A DNA stretch of 36,869 bases from an uncultured Veillonellaceae bacterium. Lineage in GTDB: Bacteria > Bacillota > Negativicutes > Selenomonadales > Selenomonadaceae. Location of the stretch: the NCBI GenBank assembly GCA_902785705.1, contig CACZZN010000016.1, forward strand, positions 1 through 36,869, given 5' to 3'. Both the position numbers and the translations under genes were made by a program. Below the pieces are notes generated by a model that did not search any database, had not been told where the DNA came from, and worked only from the letters and a program-made list of their open reading frames with translations. The stretch's first letter is position 1; each line of letters opens with the position of its first letter. Below, piece after piece: positions 32,977-36,869 of the stretch.

Positions 32977-34308
32977 ATGAAAAAATCACTGGCCCCAATC
33001 CTTGGGGCGATGCTGATCCTCGGGGGGAGCGGCACGGTTTCCGCCGCCGCGAATCCCTTTTCCGACGTGCCGGCGGATCACTGGGCCTACGATGCCGTGA
33101 GCCAGCTGGCCGCAGACGGTGTCATCGACGGCTACGGGGACGGCACTTATCGGGGGGATAGGAACATCACCCGCTATGAAATGGCCCAGATGATTGCAAA
33201 GGCCATGGCCAAGTCCGATGTCAGCGCCAAGAACAAGGCACTTATCGACAAGCTGGCGGCGGAATTCTCCGACGAACTCAACAACTTGGGGGTGCGGGTG
33301 GCCAAGCTGGAAAAACATGCCGACAAGGTGAAGTGGACTGGATACCTGCGCTACACCTACACCAGTGAGCGCCACGAATACGGCGGCAAAAGCGGGAAGG
33401 AGAACTTGGACCAGCTTCTCCTGCGCCTTGAGCCGAAGATGGAGGTTAACAAGAACTGGACCATCCATGCCCGTCTCGATACCTCTATCAACATGAAGCA
33501 TGACACCACCGGCAACGTGAAGCTGAAGCGGGCTTGGGCACAGGGGGACTACGGACAGTTTCGGGTGAAGTTCGGCAAGATGGGACTTTACACCAATGAG
33601 AAGGGCCTTCTCTTCGATGACGAATATTCCGGTGTTCAGTTGGGCTATGCCTCGAAGGACGAGAAATTCCAGGCGGCGCTGATGGCGGGACGCGTCGATG
33701 TGAGCGACACCAAGTTCTATAAGATTAGCAACGGCGTCCTCAACATGGACAGGAATACCTCGGGTACGGACTATTTCAACGACACGGCATCCAATTTCCT
33801 CGGTATCAACCTGCAATACGGCATGGGAAAGGGATTTTCCGGCGGTATCGGCTACTATCATCTTTCCAACGCAATGTTCCTCATGACAGATCGAGCCGGG
33901 GCCAACAATACCAAGGCCAACATCTGGTCTGTGAACCTTGGCTACCGCTTTGATAAGAACTTCAAGATCTGGGGAGTCTATGCCAAGAACACCAATGCCA
34001 AGAACGGCACGGTCTACAACGGGGAGGACAAGTCCTGGCAGATTGAGGCGGACTACAAGGAAGCAAAGTACGCGAACAAGGGAAGCTGGGGTGCCTATGT
34101 CGCCTATCGTCGCTACGGAGCCGCCACGAGCCTTCTTCCCACTGTGGACGGCGTGGGCTGGGGGCAGAAGGGCGGGGAAATCGGGGCAAGGTACGTTCCC
34201 ATGAAGAATGTCCTTCTGACGGCAAAGTACTTCCATGGCAAGGACTCCCTCTATCACAACGGCAACAGCGCCAAAAAGCTCTTCGGGCGCATTGAAGTCT
34301 TCTTCTGA
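32977..34308 (+). CDS. SLH-domain outer-membrane porin
   Basis: A 443-aa protein. The signal peptide is residues 1-24 (MKKSLAPILGAMLILGGSG, cleavage near VSAAA). An SLH domain (~27-72: NPFSDVPADHWAYDAVSQLA, GYGDGTYRGDRNITRYEMAQ) follows, then a short coiled coil (AEFSDELNNLGVRVAKLEKH, ~92-112) and a C-terminal beta barrel of alternating aromatic strands ending in Phe-Phe. This is the Negativicute layout in which the SLH domain holds the outer membrane to peptidoglycan and the barrel forms a porin. ATG 32977 has CAGGAGG upstream. It is bracketed by IS pieces. Related copies elsewhere in the genome are likely. Confidence 0.92.
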   Translation: MKKSLAPILGAMLILGGSGTVSAAANPFSDVPADHWAYDAVSQLAADGVIDGYGDGTYRGDRNITRYEMAQMIAKAMAKSDVSAKNKALIDKLAAEFSDELNNLGVRVAKLEKHADKVKWTGYLRYTYTSERHEYGGKSGKENLDQLLLRLEPKMEVNKNWTIHARLDTSINMKHDTTGNVKLKRAWAQGDYGQFRVKFGKMGLYTNEKGLLFDDEYSGVQLGYASKDEKFQAALMAGRVDVSDTKFYKISNGVLNMDRNTSGTDYFNDTASNFLGINLQYGMGKGFSGGIGYYHLSNAMFLMTDRAGANNTKANIWSVNLGYRFDKNFKIWGVYAKNTNAKNGTVYNGEDKSWQIEADYKEAKYANKGSWGAYVAYRRYGAATSLLPTVDGVGWGQKGGEIGARYVPMKNVLLTAKYFHGKDSLYHNGNSAKKLFGRIEVFF

Positions 34309-34342
34309 TTCAAACACTTAACCGGAGATTGGAGTGAACAAA

Positions 34343-35830
34343 ATGGCAACATCCATCGAAACCATGAAATCTTTTATGAATGTCCTGAAGCAATACGCAA
34401 ACGACACTGTTACCAGCGGCATCGCGATCCTTGACAACGCCGTGCGGGAGGTTACCCGCTTCGGCAGCCTGCAGGAGGCCATCAATTCCTTCGTGAACGA
34501 TGTGACGGATACTTCCCGCATCGCGGATACGGCCCAGCGCCTCAAGGAGACCTGCGGCATCGTCCTGGGAGCGGACAACGACTTCACGGCGGACACCGGC
34601 GCGGTCAGCGGCGCCAACGCGGGGAACGGGACCGTGAAGAATGCGGCGAGCATCGTGCCGGAGACGGGGACCCTTGCGGAGCTCTCCATGCCGGCGGCGG
34701 GTTCCGTCACCTCCCACAGCTATACCACCTCCGACGGAAAGACCTTCTCCTTCAACATCCAGTGGCCCGCCAGCTTCAACCAGGTGCAGGACCGGAAGTG
34801 GCAGACACTGGATACTTATGATCCGAGAGCATGGACCACGGAGGAGCTGACGAATCAGACCTTTGCCAGCAATGCGGTCGTCAACGAAGGCACGGTGACG
34901 TACACGGCCCAGCAGATAAGGGACAGCATCGAGGCCATCACCAAGGGGATGGAGCATTGGTGGGTCGCGGAGAGCGCCAAGCTCGCCTACGATTCCTACG
35001 GGCTGGACTTCAACGGCAAGACGTTGAAGGTGAACTATTTCGTGAACATGGCGGACGTGCAGGCGGCAACCAGCCCTGCCGACAAGAAGGAAAACGATAC
35101 CACTCCCGCCGATGTCATCGAGATGGGCATCGGGCTTCCCATCTACGGGGACATCGACACCGTGGATGTGAACGGCAATACCCGCTTCGCAGGCGGGGCC
35201 AACCAATGCTACCTGGACCGCACCATCGCCCATGAGATGATCCACGGCACCATGCAGGCAAGCGGCACGCTCAAGGGCTACGACGAAAAGACCAGCAGTG
35301 TCGCCAGCATGCCGGAGTTCTTCACCGAGGGCGTGGCGGAGCTGGTCATGGGACTGGATGATTACGACGGGCAAAACACGGGCAAGATCGTGTCCCTTGC
35401 CACGGACCGGGCGAAGCTGGCGGATGCCATGTCGCTGGCACCCGGAACGGGGACAAGCATTCGCTATACCTCCGGCTACATGTTCCTGCGCTACCTCTGC
35501 CAGCAGAATTTGGGATACCAGCCGGATGACACGGTGGTGACCACGGCTGTGGATACCAGTGCGAACACCGCGCAGAATGCTCTTTACAACATCGATGCCC
35601 ATGGGAAGAGCTATGCCGAGCAGCTGATCCTCGGGACGATGTCCGGACAGCCCTTGCCGGACGCCGACGCAGTTTACAGCTCATCTTCCGCCGCCAAGGT
35701 CATGGACTACGGGACGGCAGGTTCTTTCTCGGCCCTTGAACTGCCCGGCTTTCGGAGCAGCGATTCCCTCTCTCTGGTTTCCTGGGACAGTTCTCGGAAT
35801 CCGATTCTCGCATCAGCCCAAAACGGGTGA
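34343..35830 (+). CDS. Zinc metalloprotease with flagellinolysin/collagenase-like active site
   Basis: A 495-aa protein. The catalytic site is HEMIH (297-301) with a Glu in FTEGVAELV (Glu329), 32 residues after the first His; this is the spacing of the clostridial collagenase zinc ligands (His523, His527, Glu555). YLDRTIAHE before it and WWVAESAKLAYDSYG (~210-225) resemble flagellinolysin-type domains. There is no Sec signal, flagellin domain or membrane helix. The first ~55 residues (MATSIETMKSFMNVLKQYAN...) are amphipathic and may be an export or assembly region. ATG 34343 has GGAG 8 nt upstream. It follows the porin by 34 nt, likely in one transcript. The substrate is unknown. Confidence 0.8.
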   Translation: MATSIETMKSFMNVLKQYANDTVTSGIAILDNAVREVTRFGSLQEAINSFVNDVTDTSRIADTAQRLKETCGIVLGADNDFTADTGAVSGANAGNGTVKNAASIVPETGTLAELSMPAAGSVTSHSYTTSDGKTFSFNIQWPASFNQVQDRKWQTLDTYDPRAWTTEELTNQTFASNAVVNEGTVTYTAQQIRDSIEAITKGMEHWWVAESAKLAYDSYGLDFNGKTLKVNYFVNMADVQAATSPADKKENDTTPADVIEMGIGLPIYGDIDTVDVNGNTRFAGGANQCYLDRTIAHEMIHGTMQASGTLKGYDEKTSSVASMPEFFTEGVAELVMGLDDYDGQNTGKIVSLATDRAKLADAMSLAPGTGTSIRYTSGYMFLRYLCQQNLGYQPDDTVVTTAVDTSANTAQNALYNIDAHGKSYAEQLILGTMSGQPLPDADAVYSSSSAAKVMDYGTAGSFSALELPGFRSSDSLSLVSWDSSRNPILASAQNG

Positions 35831-35851
35831 TACGTACATCCCTTGAGACAA

Positions 35852-35895
35852 CAGGCATCCGTGAACCTTGAGGCGGTTTCACGGATGCCTGCTTT
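35852..35895 (+). terminator. rho-independent terminator
   Basis: Perfect 14-bp stem CAGGCATCCGTGAA / TTCACGGATGCCTG (35852-35865, 35878-35891), then CTTTT. Ends the porin-metalloprotease transcript. Confidence 0.92.
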
Positions 35896-36319
35896 TACGG
35901 TATGGGGCTGTCCGGCTACTACAGCCTGGACGGGAGCCTTACCACGTGGCTGGACTACGATTCCCTTCCCGGCGCCAGCCCCGCGATGTCTAAGCTCTAT
36001 CAGGATATGCTGTCCGGCAGCGGGGACGGGGTGCCTTGGTTTCACTTCGACAAGGCCAGGATAGCGGGTGCCCCCGTGACCTTCGACCGAGACAACATGG
36101 CGACCGTGACCCTTTCGCCGGAGGATGCCAATTCCATCAGCAGCGCTTCCTTTATCCTCTGCAGCTACGACGAGAAGGGAAACAGGATCTATCTGGGCAG
36201 GGATGAAAAGATGGAAGGGCACGGACATGACCGCCGACTTTGTCATCCACAATCCCAATGCTCCCGACTACAGGGGATCTTTCGATTTCAAATACCGCAT
36301 GGAATACATCTCCCAGTAA
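35872..36319 (+). pseudogene. frameshifted remnant of an unknown gene
   Basis: One frame from ~35872 reads coding-like (GLSGYYSLDGSLTTWLDYDS ... PWFHFDKARIAGAPVTFDRD ... FILCSYDEKGNRIYLGRDEK) until ~36215. The sense then continues in another frame as MTADFVIHNPNAPDYRGSFD, KYRMEYISQ and stop at 36317-36319. The shift lies around 36205-36230. It has no ribosome site, and its 5' end overlaps the preceding terminator, so the beginning is lost too. I do not recognise the family; it might be a displaced tail of a larger surface or protease-associated protein. Confidence 0.6.
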
Positions 36320-36335
36320 AGGGTTCCAAACATCC

Positions 36336-36371
36336 GGGGCGTGTTGCTGCCATCCGCAGCCAACGCGCCCC
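36336..36371 (+). terminator. strong GC-rich hairpin, likely terminator
   Basis: GGGGCGTGTTGCTGC (36336-36350) pairs with GCAGCCAACGCGCCCC (36356-36371) with one bulge, then GTTTCTC. The weak T tract lowers certainty. Confidence 0.6.
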
Positions 36372-36728
36372 GTTTCTCATAACGCAATTGTAAGACGCTT
36401 CACTTGAAATTCAAGTACGGCGTACCGTTCCTGTTGATTTTGCAGATTGCCGGACTGATCTATCTGCATCTGCCATGAAAAACGGTTTATAACGAGGCGA
36501 AAGATGCACCTCCGCAGGTGGGGAGGTCACATTCCGAAACATTATTTTCTGGTTGGAGGGATGATTGTGCATTTTAAGAAACTCAACTTTCCCACCACGA
36601 AATAACGCCAATCCCTAGAAAATACTGGCATCGCGTAGGATATAAAGCCTTCCTTGACAACAAAATAGCACCTGTTCTTGGTATAATGGAATCAGCTACA
36701 AACCCAATACCAGAGAGGTGCTAACTCC
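36372..36728. other. non-coding stretch before the IS4-type transposase
   Basis: No convincing gene is seen. A 24-codon hydrophobic frame from a TTG at 36413 (KFKYGVPFLLILQIAGLIYLHL) has no ribosome site. A 15-codon frame from an ATG at 36561 follows GGAGG. CACCTCCGCAGGTGGGGAGGT (about 36508-36528) contains a small CACCT..AGGTG hairpin. TTGACA (36654) and TATAAT (36682) occur before the transposase but are 22 bp apart, too far for a normal promoter. The left end of the IS lies somewhere here. Confidence 0.4.
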
Positions 36729-36869
36729 ATGTTATACCAAAACTATTCTTTTGAACAGTCCCAAAATCAGATTTTCTATGTCCTAAAAGAGCTGCAAATT
36801 GCCAAGCTCCTTTACAAGGCCAATATACGCAAGGGCTGCGGTCTTTCTGCCCTTGAAATGTTTCAGCGC
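36729..36869 (+). mobile_element. IS4-type transposase, N-terminal part (runs off the window)
   Basis: 47 codons from an ATG with GAGAGGTG 8 nt upstream: MLYQNYSFEQSQNQIFYVLK, ELQIAKLLYKANIRKGCGL, SALEMFQR. This resembles the N-terminus of the IS4-like group whose C-terminal part is seen at 32075-32584 (helical start, then G-(I/L)-x-x-x-E-(I/M)-F). The rest is outside the window, so intactness is unknown. Together with the fragment at 32075 it brackets the porin-metalloprotease segment. Confidence 0.75.

Noticed and set aside
32664..33161. 165-codon frame overlapping the porin start
   Set aside because: Its second half is the porin gene read in another frame; no ribosome site and no family.
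36411..36611. 66-codon minus-strand frame
   Set aside because: No ribosome site or family; it spans small hairpins next to the IS.
36654..36687. TTGACA and TATAAT before the IS4-type transposase
   Set aside because: The 22-bp spacing is too long for a standard promoter.

Overview
The window looks like a chromosome segment from a diderm, anaerobic Negativicute, most probably Selenomonadaceae. This is judged from gene content, not from a database search. Firmicute traits are a T-box leader, the cdaA-cdaR-glmM cluster, the ylxM-ffh and rpsP-khpA-ylqD-rimM-trmD clusters, and consensus sigma-A promoters. These sit beside an outer-membrane porin with an N-terminal SLH domain, a Veillonella-type Na+-pumping decarboxylase pair (mmdD-mmdB) and an anaerobic cobalt chelatase (cbiK).

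Layout. 1-405: 3' end of an rRNA operon (23S tail, spacer, 5S), followed without a visible terminator by a SpeH-like gene that lacks the pyruvoyl-forming serine. 964-1809 (-): lgt. 1919-9076: a complete tryptophan pathway in the unusual order trpE-G-D-B-A-F-C behind a Trp-type T-box leader; a 189-bp near-perfect palindrome separates trpF and trpC and encodes the last codons of trpF. 9124-10972: ilvE and an exported L,D-transpeptidase. 11101-16762: cdaA-cdaR-FAD protein-glmM-cbiK. 16879-18375: mmdD-mmdB without the other decarboxylase subunits. 18503-19321: a Cof-type HAD phosphatase. 19385-19657 (-): a small unknown gene. 19788-23971: SRP/ribosome maturation cluster whose consensus promoter is bracketed by two copies of a palindrome. 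24118-26938: a membrane-anchored DUF2939-like protein and a FIST-GGDEF diguanylate cyclase. 27081-29147: greA-lysS.

29214 to the end is accessory and scarred: VOC protein, truncated YbaK, ThpR, a Phd-Doc toxin-antitoxin pair, the 3' half of a tRNA-Arg(UCU) gene (integration scar), an Rpn-nuclease remnant, the 3' part of an IS4-type transposase, the SLH porin, a secreted-type zinc metalloprotease with collagenase-like ligand spacing but no Sec signal, a frameshifted gene, and the 5' end of another IS4-type transposase running off the window.

How the parts work together. The T-box senses uncharged tRNA-Trp and controls the trp genes. The cda cluster ties c-di-AMP synthesis to the first steps of cell-wall amino-sugar synthesis. 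ylxM-ffh and rpsP-trmD form the translation/export block. No single complete novel system stands out. The best candidates for something undescribed are the paired palindromes at the ylxM-ffh promoter, the palindromic element in the trp operon, the serine-less SpeH homologue behind the rRNA operon, and the IS-bracketed porin/metalloprotease segment.
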